A stretch of DNA of 64,000 nt from Malachius bipustulatus (lineage: Eukaryota; Arthropoda; Insecta; Coleoptera; Melyridae): contig OU342631.1 in assembly GCA_910589415.1 (NCBI GenBank), positions 16,368,001 through 16,432,000 on the forward strand, given 5' to 3'. The notes under the pieces were generated by a model. It was not told where the DNA came from. It made no database searches and saw nothing but the letters and a program-made list of their open reading frames with translations. The translations under genes were made by a program, and so were the position numbers. Positions 12,317 through 27,100 of this stretch are shown piece after piece (position 1 is the stretch's first letter; the number at the start of each line of letters is the position of its first letter).

Positions 12317-15103
12317 TGGACCACCCGGTACAAGAACGCTAAAATTCTTATAAGCAAAATGATAAAGATTCAGATCTGCCAAACCTACCTCAAAAAAAAA
12401 AAGGAAAACTACAACAGAGCAACAAGTTATTTGCAAACTTGATTAAATTACCCCCAAAACTTGGACATTTTGAAAATGTTACCTGTAAATCCTATACCAA
12501 AGGATTGTTAACTAAACCCTGTTAATTGAAAAAAAAAACAATACAAATATAGGGCGCTATAAAGTGATTATTCTTTACTGGATATTTCCATGGTCATGTG
12601 TTTGGCAACCAAATCAAAAACTTGAGAAAGTGAAGTTGGTAGAAGAGTTCATTTAGTAGCACTGTTGGGATTTTTATATTTACAACAGATAACAAATATA
12701 AATAAAAACAAACACATAATTAATTATGTTACTGTTTATTTACATACCTTTTTGACATAGTCTTACATATTTTTAGTTCTAGTTGTGCTCTTTTTTAGAC
12801 ACTAAACCAGGACGGACACACACAATTATTGTTACAACATTGAGGCATCACGAGACGTAATTTCAAATTAGAAAAATAAAGTCAAACATTAGAAAATCAA
12901 ATTTTGATTTACAGTCCTACATTGAAAAATCAAAATTTTGATTTATAATCAGCGAAAATAACGGTATTGTTACCTTTTATCACAGAATATTGTCAGTTTC
13001 AGTAATAATTAGAAAAAATACAATTACCAATAAACTTAAAAAATAGTTTAGTTTTCTTCAAAAATCGACTAGGCCATTTTCCCATCTTCTCTAATTTTAT
13101 TCTATTTTATAACATCTGCGATGGAGAGGGGTGAGTTGTGACTCTCATAATAATATTAATATATCATAAAATAGACATTTCTTCAAATCTCCAAGCCTAC
13201 TACTAATAATAATTACACCCCACATATTATTATTGATCAAATAAGGCTGTATGAGGTATGATTCTAACATGGGAAAATGCTTGACGAATTCAACCTAAAT
13301 CAAGGACACTTCCATTTGTAAATTTTTCAAGTTCATAAAATAAATATTATTATATTTATGCATACACAAAAATATAGCTAGGCATTATATTAGGGACGTT
13401 CTGCTTTTTTTGATTCAATTCTTTATTTTTGAAAAATTGAATAAAGGATGTTTGATGTTTGAAGACTATTTCCCTACAATTCCCATTAAGTGGCACTATT
13501 CCCGGTCTTTCCAAATAAATTGCCATTAGACCTTTTGCTCTAGAGTTGCGAATGTCACACATCTCTAGACTGAAAAAAGTTTTAATGATGCGCAACATCA
13601 TCAAAAGTTAGAAGAAACGGATACTGATAAAGATTGTTTTTCCATAAGAGTCAAAATACAGAGGATAACCCCATACCTTTATCCAATAATTATCCCTCTA
13701 GTCCCTCACCAATATCAGTAATTCCCAGATAATAATCATATTACCTTAAAAGACAAAGTATCATGTGTAAAAACTGTAAAATGAAAGAATGATCCTTTAA
13801 AGTTTTACACATTCAATTCCCAGAATATTGTTCTTCAAAAGGCTGTCTAAATTACTTTTTTAATTTGCTCACACCATACTATCGATAATTCTATAATGAC
13901 CTCATTCAATTCAAATAAAAACTAAATGAAGCAGGAGACCTTACTGCATATTCAGTTCATCTTCAAAAACGGAAGATGAAAGAATAACAGAAAGCAGGAC
14001 TCCTGAAGATATAAAAAAGATGCCGATTCTTCTTGGCCAAAACGACAAAAAGTAACGATGATGTTGAATGAATAATGGAGAAATTACTAAATTTTCCAGA
14101 AGCTTTTTAAATTAAGGCTAGCTATGGAAAAAATAAAAAATTACATTTATGTTGGTATTTTTAATATTTTAACTATGCTGTGTTGCCAAAATAGTTTTTG
14201 AATGACAAAATATTATTTGAAGTAGGTGTCACGAACTTTTATTATTATTATATGCATGAATTTAATTTAATATGGTTTGTAATATGGAATTTAGGGATTA
14301 ATTTCCTTCATTATTTTGAAAGTTTGTATAATATTACGTCATTAATTGATATGAGTTTAAATATAAATTTTTACCAGCAAAATTTTTATTACCATCAGAG
14401 ATTGCTATGTTATCTACCATACATTCTCAAAAACTGTGTTCTTTTGAGTTTAAGAGTAAAAAAATAATTTTTCTATATTGCACCACCCACACCACACATT
14501 TCAGTGAAAAATTGCCACTTAAAAGGTTAAGGAAAAATCGACAACCCCTTCCTAATAATAACCACGAACGAACATCCCTATTTACAAAGGCCACTAAAAT
14601 GGTAAAATTTCCCAAGCGTATTCAGATACTTCTAGTACTGTTATAACTATTCTACTTATAATAATAATATTATTAATAATAAAAATAATAATAATATTAA
14701 TTAATACACAAACCGATTACATAAAAAGCTATTTTTGGCATAACTTTGATATACGTTATTGATTTATGTTCATCGTTATGTAACAATAATAATAAATAAA
14801 TATAAAAAAAACACAAAAATAACAGCTTAATCATCAACTAATTATTAGAAAAAGAAAAGCGGGGGAGAGAGAGTCAGTGAATAAGAGAGTCGAGTCATTA
14901 GGAAAAAAAAATTACGGCAAGTCAGTATAACTTTAAGGATAAAATACTAAATTTATACATGTTACCGTATACCCCGTACGTACGTACGGATGCAATTAAT
15001 AAAACTGGAAGGACATCAAGAATGAGGACACGCACACTTAGTATTTTGCCGAGGTGAATCTATAATAATAACCCAGAAAATCCTTGCTGGAAAGTTGAAT
15101 CTC

Positions 15104-18100
15104 TCATAAGAACGGATTGTTCGAACCCATCGTGGCTCCAACCTATAGCCAAAAGAAACAAAAATTAAAATATTTCTCATCACGACAAAATAAAACCCAC
15201 CTTGAAGGGATTCACCGTGGTCCAAGGCGAAGCACCGTTTCCGACCACCGCATAACTACCGCCGTTTTGCACCGGCTGAGGAAACCCGTTCATCTTGACG
15301 GCGGCGTCCATGGCACGAAAAGGATTCTGGTACGTCTGTTGTACACCTATCACCATATTGTTGTTCTGCCACTGGATCACCCCGTTGGAAAACGGATTGA
15401 CGACCGGTGCGTTCTCGTTCTGGGCGAATCCGTTCATATAGGAACCTGAAACAATCAAGTGTGTATTTTTTTCTTTTTCCCGGGAAACGTTGAATCACAT
15501 CTAAGCCGCTTGAGATTAGGTTTAAATCGAGAAAGCCGGATTAAGATAAGAAATCCAAAAATGGATCATTTCTGATATCAAATCAAAGATAATATTACAA
15601 TTATTATTTAATGTCCTGATAAACAGGGCAATAAGGAAACTAACTATCAAAAGAGCGGGTTTTTATTACAGACTGCCATTAAATTAGAGGGTGTAAATTG
15701 GAGATAGAGGTGACACTGCACCCCTTTCAGTTTTTCATTTATATCTTGAAAAAATATTTACCTTGCGTTGGTGAACCGAAAACTGAGTTTTGAGACGACG
15801 ACGAACTGTACATAGTCGGCGTCGGCGAACTGTACGTCGAACCGTTCGAACCGGCCTGCGAGGTCCAGTCCAGAGAAACGTTCGATTTCAGTATGTTTTC
15901 CTGGTTCTGAGACTTCAATTCGTTATCGAGATCTTTCAGAGCTGCGTATTTATCTTCCACTGGAGGCGGAGGCGGCGGGCTCTGGTTCACGGAAAGCATT
16001 TTCTGCTGATTGATATTATTCACAGAAACGACCGGCGACGAAGTAGCAGGAGGGTCTGAAAAGTTCAATGATCATCTAGAATAATTCTAATCGATTCAAA
16101 CATTATAATAAACTAGCTTCGGAACTTCTGCTTTGCTATTTGTGTATGTATAATTATATATAAATAGATTACAACAAGCCGTCTTTTGCAGTAATTTAAA
16201 AATACAACAAACAAAAATGGTGGATGATTTTATAAATTATCATACTAGAAACGATTCGATTCAAAAAAAATATAAAAATACAAAACATTTCAAGCTATGT
16301 TATGTATGTTATGTACTTATGTAGCATGATTCATGTATGATTGGTAAATACTTATTGTAATGCAAGTGATCATTGGTTCGATCTAAAAATGCGTTAAAAA
16401 TTTGAAATACATAACTCAACAATCTAATCTAACTTTTAAATTTCAATAATATTTGTGCAATTCAGCTTTTAGCAATTGGAAATTTCATATTGAGTGTTAA
16501 ATTGTTTAGAACTGTGAATAAGACTAATTAAAGAACTGAAATCTGAAAACTTCCTTCTAGTTCATTCATCCTTCTGGCACAATAAATTCAGAGGTATGTT
16601 AATTTTATATTATATTCTAACCAATAAAACACCCTGTAAAGTATGACTCAAATTGGGATACATTTATTCCTTAGGTTATTATCGAGGATGTTAAGAACAT
16701 GATTGATTGATCTGTTTTGATTGATTAATTATATTGCACAATCGGGCTCCAATGTTAAATTAATTTTTCTTTCTATTTGTACACTGTGACAGACGTGCGC
16801 AATACATAATAAAGAAATATACTTGTTCTCAATTTTCATCCTGATGAAAAACAAACACTACAACTCATTTTATAACGAAAAAATGAAAGAGAACTTGAAG
16901 AGATAAAGCAGCTACAACAAAAACTGAAGCAAGTCTTTAAAATTCAAGACTGCAAATCTCTTCAAATAATAATAACGACAGGTAAATAAATAGTTCACAA
17001 GCTCCCAATTTAGGACACACCGCACTGCAAAAAAAATTGATAAAACTGGTGAGAATGAAGCTTGCCTGGACAAAAGCAGCATTAGTTGATTGTACGATTT
17101 CACTAACGATGAATAATAATAATAATAATAATAACAAACAAAGGAACGAAATTTAAGTGCTCTAATTGTTTCTTAACCAGACTTACTCCGTTTGTTGACA
17201 TTACATCGTGGAAACAGAGGCACTTGGTTAAGTGTGGGACCGTGGTACTGGTCAAATTTCAAATCGAATATACTAAAATTACCTTTAACTTTTGCTGTAA
17301 TTTCAGAAAAAAAGCACACATATACTGACTGTCCATGCATTTTTTTTTAATTAATTAACGGAAAATAGACTTATACCAGCTACAGCTTGAAAGTTCACAA
17401 AATCAAGAATAACAGTGAGGTGAATTAATTAATTGATCGACACTAGTTAATCGATAGGTAGTTAGTTAGAAAACAAACACAGGTGTAAATAAATTGAAAT
17501 AGCTTTAGTTGTTATTACTGATCATAGCGAGTGATCAATAAATATTCTAATAATTAGAGTGAGCTGGTGAGATAGGTACTTTCCATGCAGGATACATTTC
17601 CATTCTGTCAACATCTCTGTCAAAGTCAAATTCTATTGACAACGAAAAAGAGATGACTTTACAAAGCAAAATACTTTGTTCAACTATTATTAATGACATG
17701 AAAAGTAGAACTTTGTCGTTTAAAAACAAAATTAACGATACTCGAGACGAGAATATTATAAATAATGTAAAAAATGGAACTTACTTGTATTATTGAATAT
17801 CGGATTGTTATCAAAATTTGCGAAACCGCCTTGCATTCCATTACAAAATCCGTTATTATTAATGTGATTATTATTTGCCGAATTGAAAATATCGGCCCTA
17901 TCGAAATCAGCTACAAACTCGGCGGTGTTTTTGTTTTCCGCAACTTTTCTAGGCCGATCTTTATAATTCATATTTCCGTTCACTTGCAGGGGCTTCGGAT
18001 CTGCGACCAATGTTTTGAGTGGCTTTGTTTCAGGTACCGGCGAATTTTTGACCACGGGCTCGACTTTGGCGTAACCGTTGCGCAGAGCCTGGGCAGGGTC

Positions 18101-21100
18101 CAAATAGTACCTCTTCCTTTCGTATTTGTTAATCATGTGATCTCTGATGGCTTGTTCGTCGTTACTGTCTTTCAGGGGACTGTCCTCGTACAATCCCAAC
18201 CACACACGCTTACAGTAGTCGTTTCCTCTGTTCTTCAACAAATCGATCTCTTCTGTTGTGAATGTCGCCATCGATATGGACTTGACTCGATGTGGAGGAG
18301 TCAAACCACGTCTGCAAGAAAAAATGTCATCAATTAAATGCAAAATAATGAAATGCACAATTTTTTAAACTAGGATGGAAAGTATGGGAGTTCTATGGAG
18401 TACGGAGGATTAGCCTTAAATAATCCTCCCTCAATAATGAACACTTCTGCCTATATCTCAATTTATTCTACTTCGCTCTTATTCTATTCTTTTTCTGTTT
18501 TCACAAAAGTTTTTACAAAAAGTTGAAATCGAGGTTGAAATATTTCAGAATGTTAAGATTTGGGCAAGTAATAAGAAATACTAGTGTAAATAAAAAAAAT
18601 GTCGATACTGGAATTATTTTTACTTTTCTGTCGAAAAACGCTACTACTTCTTAGTGTTGGTATCAAACCTTTTCACACCAAACCCAAGCTCATCATAGTA
18701 AACCCTCTATAGATAAAAATCAATGCATAAAATCAAAATCTCAAAACCACGTAATAAATTGAAAAAAATTAGGAAGGATTTATGTTCTACAAAGTCCAAA
18801 CATCCCTAAAGCTCAAGTGGTGCAACAAAAATTCGCAAATAGTGACAGGCTACTGCTGATTTACTTATTTACATCTGCAGTGGTGCTTCACTCACAAAAA
18901 AACTTCATGAACTAGTCCCGGAATTTATAAATCATCGGATATGATTATTTTAGCATTTTTTTGAAAATAGATCAAATTAAAAACTTGAATATTTTCTCAC
19001 ATGCACGTTGTGAAGGGAATTAATTACGCTTTGATTTGCTGAACTAATTATTACACCAACAAATTTATAATTTGTATTAGTAGACAGGTTTTCACAAAAA
19101 AAATATTCAGTGACCATCATGATCATCAGTCAGCTGACAAAATTATCCACGACGCGGTCTAGTAAATTAACGGTTCTTCTTGCAGCGCCGCAATGATGCG
19201 TTACTTTAGCTCGTTACTTCGCGGTCTTGGTCTTGGCGTAAACTTTTGTTAAAATTTCCCAAATGAAAAAAAAAACGTTACTGTACTGGGACACGCTCAT
19301 CTAACCCAAAGAAAAAATTTATATTATAAAAATTTACATTTTACGTTCTGAGCGATTTTAATCCATTAGGTCGCAGTGACGTCTTTTAGAGTACCTACTG
19401 CCCAAATCCAGCTAGCCACCGACCGCGACATGTACTCACTTCTCCAACGTTACTTCCGACTATATTGTCAACAATAATTATTATTAAAAAAGACGTCATA
19501 AATATAACGAAAATTACGTCACAAATTGGAAACTTTTCCTCGATTTCCATTTACATGGGAATTCGTATGTTCGGAAAATCATAAAGGCACAATATACCTC
19601 GATCCGTTTGATCTATAAGCGGATCGTAAAACTTTGAGAATATGCGCATAAAACTTTCACAATAGCAATATAATACATCAATCACCTATTCGCCGGTTAC
19701 TGCGTTCCTGTTTGAAGATGATTGGCTGATGAATGTAGAAAAATATTATCAAGTTGATAGACTGCCCAGGTCTAATTCCCGTAGCCAGAAATAGCAGGCG
19801 ATGCAAATTCAATAAAACTAATTGGACCTTGTATACAGGTGTCCCAGAATAACTATTCATAATTTCCAGGAATGATAGGGGACATCAAAAGATTTTTTTC
19901 TAAAAACATGTCCTAAACTGTCTGGTTTTCAAAATACAGTGTTAAAGTTGAAAAAAAAATCGTTTTTGCCGATTTTGGTGAAATTTGGTTGTGTCAAGAC
20001 TTCTAAGTTGGCACTAACTCGATGAAAATTATGAGTTCTAATGGCGTTCAGGAGGGCAATTTCATGAATAATATTGATAAAAAAATGTGAGCTACTGACT
20101 TGTTTGCAAATTTTATATTTTTTCCAGGTTAAGCAGCCAAAAATATATATTTTTTATCTCTTGATATTTTTTGCGTCCTACGTCGTTTTCGAGAAAAAAA
20201 TTAGAGCCGCCTCAATGCATGTCGAAAAATTTATAAATAAAATCAATAAAAAATCAAAATCAATTTCGACATGCCTTGAAGCAGCTTTTTTTATAAAACA
20301 AAGTGAGATAAAAAAAATATTAAGAGACAAAAAAGTTGTACTTTTAACTGTGTAACCAGAACAAAAATATAAAATTTGTAAACAAGTCAGTGGTGTACAT
20401 TATTTTTGGTCAATATTATCGCGAGACTGACCCCTCCCCCATCCCAGGACGCCACTGGAACTCATTATTATCATTTGGTCAGTAACTTTGCATCTTATCA
20501 CAACGAAAAACTGCCATATTTCACAAAAATCGGGGAAAAAATCTCTGAGATATTAATAAAAAAAAAAAAATTTATTTCCAACTTTCACACGCTGTATCTC
20601 GAAAACTAAGCTTTTTTTGGACATATGTTTTCTAGGAAAAAATATTATTTTGGTGCCCCGTATCACGCCCACGCCTGAAAATTATGAAGAGTTATTCTGG
20701 GACACCTGTATACTTTTATTTAATACCATGTGTAGAAGGATGAAGCAGTGAAAACATCATTACGTACTTTGGCGGTTGATGACGGTGTTGTACCGCCGAT
20801 CAAAAAATATAAACAAAAATTGTGATAAAGAATGAAAAAAATGCTTAATCTCCGAATATTTCAAGCAAGGAGCACCGTAAAAAAAACTAATCCACATTCC
20901 GAGAGTCGGTATAGGTATGTTTGAATATTTTATTCGGCTGACATCATTTCCAGAGAAATTTCATGGTCGCAAATAATCACAATCGCAACAGTAATTATTG
21001 CATCCATGTTGGAAATGTAGTTAGTAGCTATTATCGACCGCAGATAACATTGTTTCCCAAGAACGGAAAATAAATAAGATTTGTTGGTCAAATATCAAAA

Positions 21101-24100
21101 GTCTTAAGCTCTTCCGTTAATACTGATAAATCTCCGGCTATTTCTACAACAGTAGTGCACGAACAGTTCCTGCATGTCTATTATAAAAATTATTATATTC
21201 CTATACTTTCATTCTAATTCTAACTGGCACTGCACACACACTTTTACTAAATGTTTGTTTTATTTAATAACAAATGACCTCAAGAAAACTGTATTACTAA
21301 GTCAACAAATCAGTAAATGGTGACAAACATTAATTAATTGCAAAAAAAATAAACATGTCTCGGTAAAAAAAGTTCAAATCAACCACTTATCTATTATTGG
21401 CGACACTGAAGGGACAAGGACAAAACTTAATGCCCACTCTAAAGAATTACATTTACCAAATATTATCGAAAAAGCCAGAGCAGCCCGAGAAAGTTACCTA
21501 GTTGATCTCAAATCGGATTACCGAAATTGAACCCTTGCTTTGTGAAGAGCGGCGGGACAAGCCAGGAAAAAAATTGCTATAGAGCATATTCGATTGAGCA
21601 CCGAATAATTTGTTGCCAAACAGAAACCAGTTGCGTTTTTTTTTCCTTTTTAGTCCCGGCTAACTTCACATCTCTCTGAAAGCTAAACGGTTAGTTTCAG
21701 GTTTCAGGGGAGAGAAATTTGCTCACGCCGTTTGACCGTTCCCTGAAAACGAATGCCAAAACCGTTGAAATCCTTACGAAAAAAAATTGACCGAAAACCA
21801 CGAATTCTGGCCGGTTCAAATTTTCAAAACTGTGTTAATAATGACGTTTTATTGCTCATTTGTTTGACCATCCTTCGACCACGTTTGGCCACCGAATTGT
21901 TTTTTTTAGATCACGTCCAGAAAACAACTTGGATTTTTTTCATTTTCAGTCCCGGCTAACTTCAGCTATCTTTCTGGAAGCTACATGGCTAGTGTACGGG
22001 AGACGAAACTCTTGATAACGCCGTTTGACAAAACGAATGAGCAGCCTTGAAATCGTTCCACAGTAACTTCACAAAATTTTCAAAATTGTGACGTTTTAAT
22101 TACTCATTCGTTTGACAAACGTTTTATTTTGTTTGACCACATCCAGAAAAAAAAAATTTTTCTTTAAAATCTCAAAAAAAAAAACAATAAGAAAGCTTTT
22201 TTGGAGGAGGCGGTCAAACTACATATTATGTATTTCAAAGGCTGATTCGTTTTCAGAGGATGGTCAAACTAAGAGAGAGTGTGAAGTTAGCCGGGACTGA
22301 TTAAAGAAACGAGAGATGTGAAGCTAGCCGGGACTGATAAAAGAAAAAAATATTGAGCCTGAAATTTTTCTTTTTGCAATCACAGAAAAACAAACGGTGG
22401 TCAAACAAAATTATTCGGTGGTCAAACGTATTCAAACGATGGTCAATCGAATACGCTATAGAATTTTTTTCTGATTTTTCTCGACTTACTTCACGAAGCT
22501 CTTGCTCTTGTGGCGGCTCGTTAGGGATGCCAGGCCCTTATTTTTACATCCGAGTAAATTTTCAACTAACCTACTGGGAAATTTCGTGACCTTGAATATT
22601 ACAAGAAAATTCACCTTTAGGCGCTTCTTCGGTGGGCTTCAATCATTAATTATTATAATAATAGCAAGTACCTAACAAGTAAACTTATTGATTTCGAATT
22701 CTATTTGAGAACATAAAAAAAATTCCCAGTTCAAAAAAAAATTGGGAAAACACTGATCTAAAGCACCAAGAAAAAACAAAAACTTGCACATAGATGAAAA
22801 AGTAACAAGACAAGAAATTTACCTTCAGCTCAGAGTTCGGGTTTTACCAACCAGCTCAGCTGTTCTGAGCGCGTATATTTTTATAAATTTATTAATAGTT
22901 TCGCGAACATAAATATTATTGTCAATATTTATAAGATTCAGAGTGTTCACATTCAAAGTTCTTCGTACGATATCCGACGCGATATCCGCGAGAGGAACAA
23001 CTGCGATAAACTCGCGAACGAACCTACGTATCATTTGTATAATCCATAAAATGAAAATAAAACACAAAATTCCGCGAATAAATATAGCGCGACAAGCTGT
23101 TCGGTAAAAGCTGATAAATGACTATTTCCTTGCACTTAATTAGATAAAAATCCCGATTAGAAACTGCCCGCGACTACTTCTTCGTAATGGTCAAACTACT
23201 ATCGTACCAGGCGGCGCAGGAAGACAATAATTATTATTCCGCGTTAGATTATAAATAATTATGTACGTACGCTAATTCGTAACTCAGATCATGTAAAAGG
23301 CTCCATCTTATCATATATTAAAGTGTATTCTACTAATAACAACAATAATAATAAATAATAGAAACACGTGCCGTCAAATATTATTTATAATAATAATTAA
23401 TTAACATACTTAATGCGTCTTTGACTTATAAAAACAACTAGCACGTGGATATTTTGCAATAATATTATTTTCTTTCCATCAAAAACAATGAATCGAATTC
23501 AGCTTTATCAGAAAGCTTATTGAAGTAAGATCACCCCCATCCCCATCCCCATCCCCACCACCCCGCCGTACTTAGATTGGCCTTTATATAGATGTCAGCT
23601 ACGAGAATTATTGAAAACAGGAAAATTAGGGACTAGGCAATTATAACCTTGACATTTTTCAGTTTCCAGGCCGTCGTCAATAAGTTTCAATTCAATAATA
23701 TGAGCCAAGTTCGAATTCGTTCTGCGAACTGACCAGGTCAAGGACACCCGCATGATTGCTCATCAACAGAAACAAAAAATGGTAGAATTAATTAATTATC
23801 CGTACATTGTCTCTTCGGGGAAATTTGGTCTTTTTCCAGCCCATCATTCATCTATACCACCAGCACCACCTCGTAGCAACAAAACAACTACTATTCCTTC
23901 TCATCATTCAAACATTACCACCCTTACTATCTGTATTTCTCAGAGAGTCAGGTCAGTGATTCTTTAATAAAGATTCAAAAATTGCAGATCTTGTTTGCAT
24001 TTCTTCCTCTCTCCCTCTCACCACGATATTTAACCTTGCTGTCCACTTATCCATCTCGCTGGATAGTGGATATCTTATTAGATAACCCTTCTAAGGTTAT

Positions 24101-27100
24101 CCGATAAGGAGGGTGGGAACGAGATGGCAAAATTATACGCAGTTGGATGTTTTGACTATTTTGCCCAACTTCGACAAGGCATCTATGGAGGTCATGTATA
24201 ATAGGGCTATACGATCATGTAGGATCTCTCTTTTCACCCTTACCAGCATGGCTTCATGAACAGCCGTTCTAATGTTACTTAACAATATGTTCACCTTCGC
24301 CCAAATGATTTCTGAAACCTTGGACGGTCGATTTCAAGTTGATAAGGTTTAGGTTTATGTAGACTTTTCTACATCCTTTGATAAGAGTTTTGATTATGGG
24401 TGAAAAAGTACACCCATACGGTTACTGTTTTCACTGAGACTTCAACGCATTATTGATCTTGTTAACACCTCGAGGGAGGGTCTGTGAATCTGAATTCAAG
24501 AAGATCTTCAGCCCTGATCTTTCTTTCAGGAAACATGTTAAATTCTCGGTTTCCTCTTAATTTAGTTACAATGCTTGGCAGCTTCGCTTTATCATCCTTT
24601 GCTTTTGGTATGAAATGTTCTTCTAATTCGAACCAGTAATGATCAGGATGCAATTTAATGACGAGAAATTTAAATTTCACTACAAAGTCCGCCTGTCCTC
24701 ATTCTATTCAACCTCTACTTAGCAGTTTACATCGAAAAGATGATCTTTTGATAGTTTAATTGGAAAAATTAACGTTGGCGCCTCTTCCTTGGTATAATCT
24801 ATTCATACGATTTCCATATAAGAGCACGTTCGTGTAACTACGATTTGCGAGAAATTAATTAGTCGAATTTTTGAAACAAGCATCATTTTAATCAACAAGT
24901 TTATCTCATCTCCCGTATATCTGGAATTCTGGAAAAGCGCAACAGCGTCCTACGTAACAACAATAAAAAACAATTATTATTACTATCGAAGATTTCTCTG
25001 AAAGATTATCTGTAACCGTGACCTCCAATTCTGAGTTTCCTGCGTGATCCGAGCTAAAGCTAATTGAATTAGAGCAATTTTTCAATAAAACTCGAAAAGA
25101 GATTTCTCTGAAACGGCGGCTGCATGTCTGATATCGACGCAACTTGTCATAAGATACGCCACACCGTTCTCCAGTTTCCATTTCCACTAACGACATTTTC
25201 TAATAAATCAGCTTTAATAGGAACTCGAGAGCAGTAAGTGAGATGCTCACTTTCTAACAATTCCAACTACTGCCAGGCTCCCATGGTCTCGTATCTCGTA
25301 CCGCGGGATACATGTCATACGTCACTGAAGACTGCGAGAAGAGTTGAATTATTACAACATCCTGTAAAAATGTTAATGCCATTAATAAATGCAACGCAGC
25401 AACGCATTGTACTATACAAACAATATTATCTCCATCTACGTATTTAGATGATTTTGATTTATTTTTTGTTAGTTTTATAATTAGAAATCAAAACCGATCA
25501 ACATCGTTTATTATATTGATATTGCTGGCTGGAACTATTGGAAGGCAAAAATTTCATTTTACTTTTTGAAGAGACTGACTTTCATTAAGCGATGACAAAT
25601 GCAGAATTATTATAGCGACTACGAAATCATACTTCGCAGCCTAGGCCGCCAATGACTTTTAACGACCGTCATCGATGACAACGAACGATAGCCGGTGATA
25701 TATTATCACCTTACCCGACCAACTATTTTACTTGTCGATCTAGCGTTGTATTATATTGTATTAATTGGAGATGCATCTACATCAAGACCTAGAAGATCTT
25801 TTGTGTGTCCCTAGTGACTATTCGATTATAGCAGCCCATCCAGTTCCAGTTTTCTGGGGAGATTTAAGAGTTTCGATGGATCAAAAAATTATGGTAGCTA
25901 CCAAAGTCTTTTTCCGTTGTTTGATGAAGACCCAGAGAGCGGAATCGTCTGTGTTGTACTGCATGGCACTCGACCAGGAGATGTATTAGGGTTTCGTCCC
26001 CCTCCATGCAGAATGTGTTTTCACAGGTTTGGTCATTTGGTAGACCAAGACCAATCTTGCTACAAGTTTACGATGCCCGTGAAAACAACCTGTTGGCATT
26101 CTCAAACAATTTTTGTTCAGTTTGATGCAGACTTCGAATCTTTACTGGTTGTATTTCCCAAACATTAATTTGGATTGTCTTAATTCTGGGAGGTCTTTCC
26201 AAAGATTTTCTTTTCGGGTTGTCCCTGAGGACATTTTCTCCTATTCCGCGAAAAGGTTCTGGCCCTATGAGAGGCGTTCTTGCTCCTCGCTTTGATAGTT
26301 AAGTTAAGATAGCGATCTCTTGCAGTCTTGCATTGTATAGTTTTTGTCTCTATTGGGCACATCTTTCAATATCGTGGATTTCCGCTTGATTTACTGCTGG
26401 TGTACTTTCCCATCATAGATCCAAAATATTTCGTCTTTCGTCCCAGGTCCAGAGGCTCCTGCACCTGTTCCTTCGATGGTTTTTGATCCGTCTGTGTATA
26501 CCATTTGATGGTATGCTGTTTGAGATTGTACTTGTTGGACTCATTTGTCCATTCCTTTTTGTTACTGAACTGTGTTACAAAGTTCTTCTCAAAGCTGTAT
26601 TTCCTAGTGACTGAGCCCCTAGAAGCGCTAGTAATGTGTTTCTCATCAGCTAGGTAGTTTTGCTGGCGAGGTTGTTGGTATGGTTGCTCCTTAGCGACAA
26701 GAATTCCCCTCCACTAGCTCCACTAGTTTTTTTCATTGTTAGTGAGGGGAAAAAACCCAACAATGACCAAAGACCTGGCTTAGTGGAGGGGAATTCTCGT
26801 CGCTAAGGAGAAACCATAACCCGTTGTTCCCTTCTCCCAATGGTTAATTTTGTTTGCTCTCTAGCTAGTGTATAATAAACCATTTTTGCGGCAATTTGCA
26901 CCACTATTTCTGCTGTGGGACATGCTCTCATAGTTCCTGTTTACGCATACGCACACAAGTCTGTATTTTTGCAAGGGTATTCATTCACTGTCTTCTTCAT
27001 AGTTCAGTCTGCCTAAGTCATAGCCCACAGCTCCCTAAGTGATCAGATTTTCACTATCATGGTGTACATCCATCGCAATGTACCTGGGTTACATCCCCAG

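Larger units (their letters stand above)
6703..15103. other. PEDS1-AGFG intergenic region, AT-rich, repeat-bearing
   Basis: No conserved protein is recognisable on either strand. It contains an inverted-repeat element (8059-8615), the 21-bp-unit element (10003-10343) and a large fold-back with a nested MITE (11252-12316). The stretches 6703-8058, 8616-10002, 10344-11250 and 12317-15103 are plain AT-rich DNA in which I see nothing more than simple-sequence runs. The left end of the interval should contain the PEDS1 3' UTR and the right end the AGFG 3' UTR. Confidence 0.6.

Noticed and set aside
17774..18337. 187-codon plus-strand frame
   Set aside because: Antisense to AGFG exon 2, which has homology, splice sites and phase agreement.
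24462..24680. 72-codon minus-strand frame (WFELEEHF...)
   Set aside because: Faintly like a retroelement gag segment but too short and without supporting neighbours; not reported as a gene.
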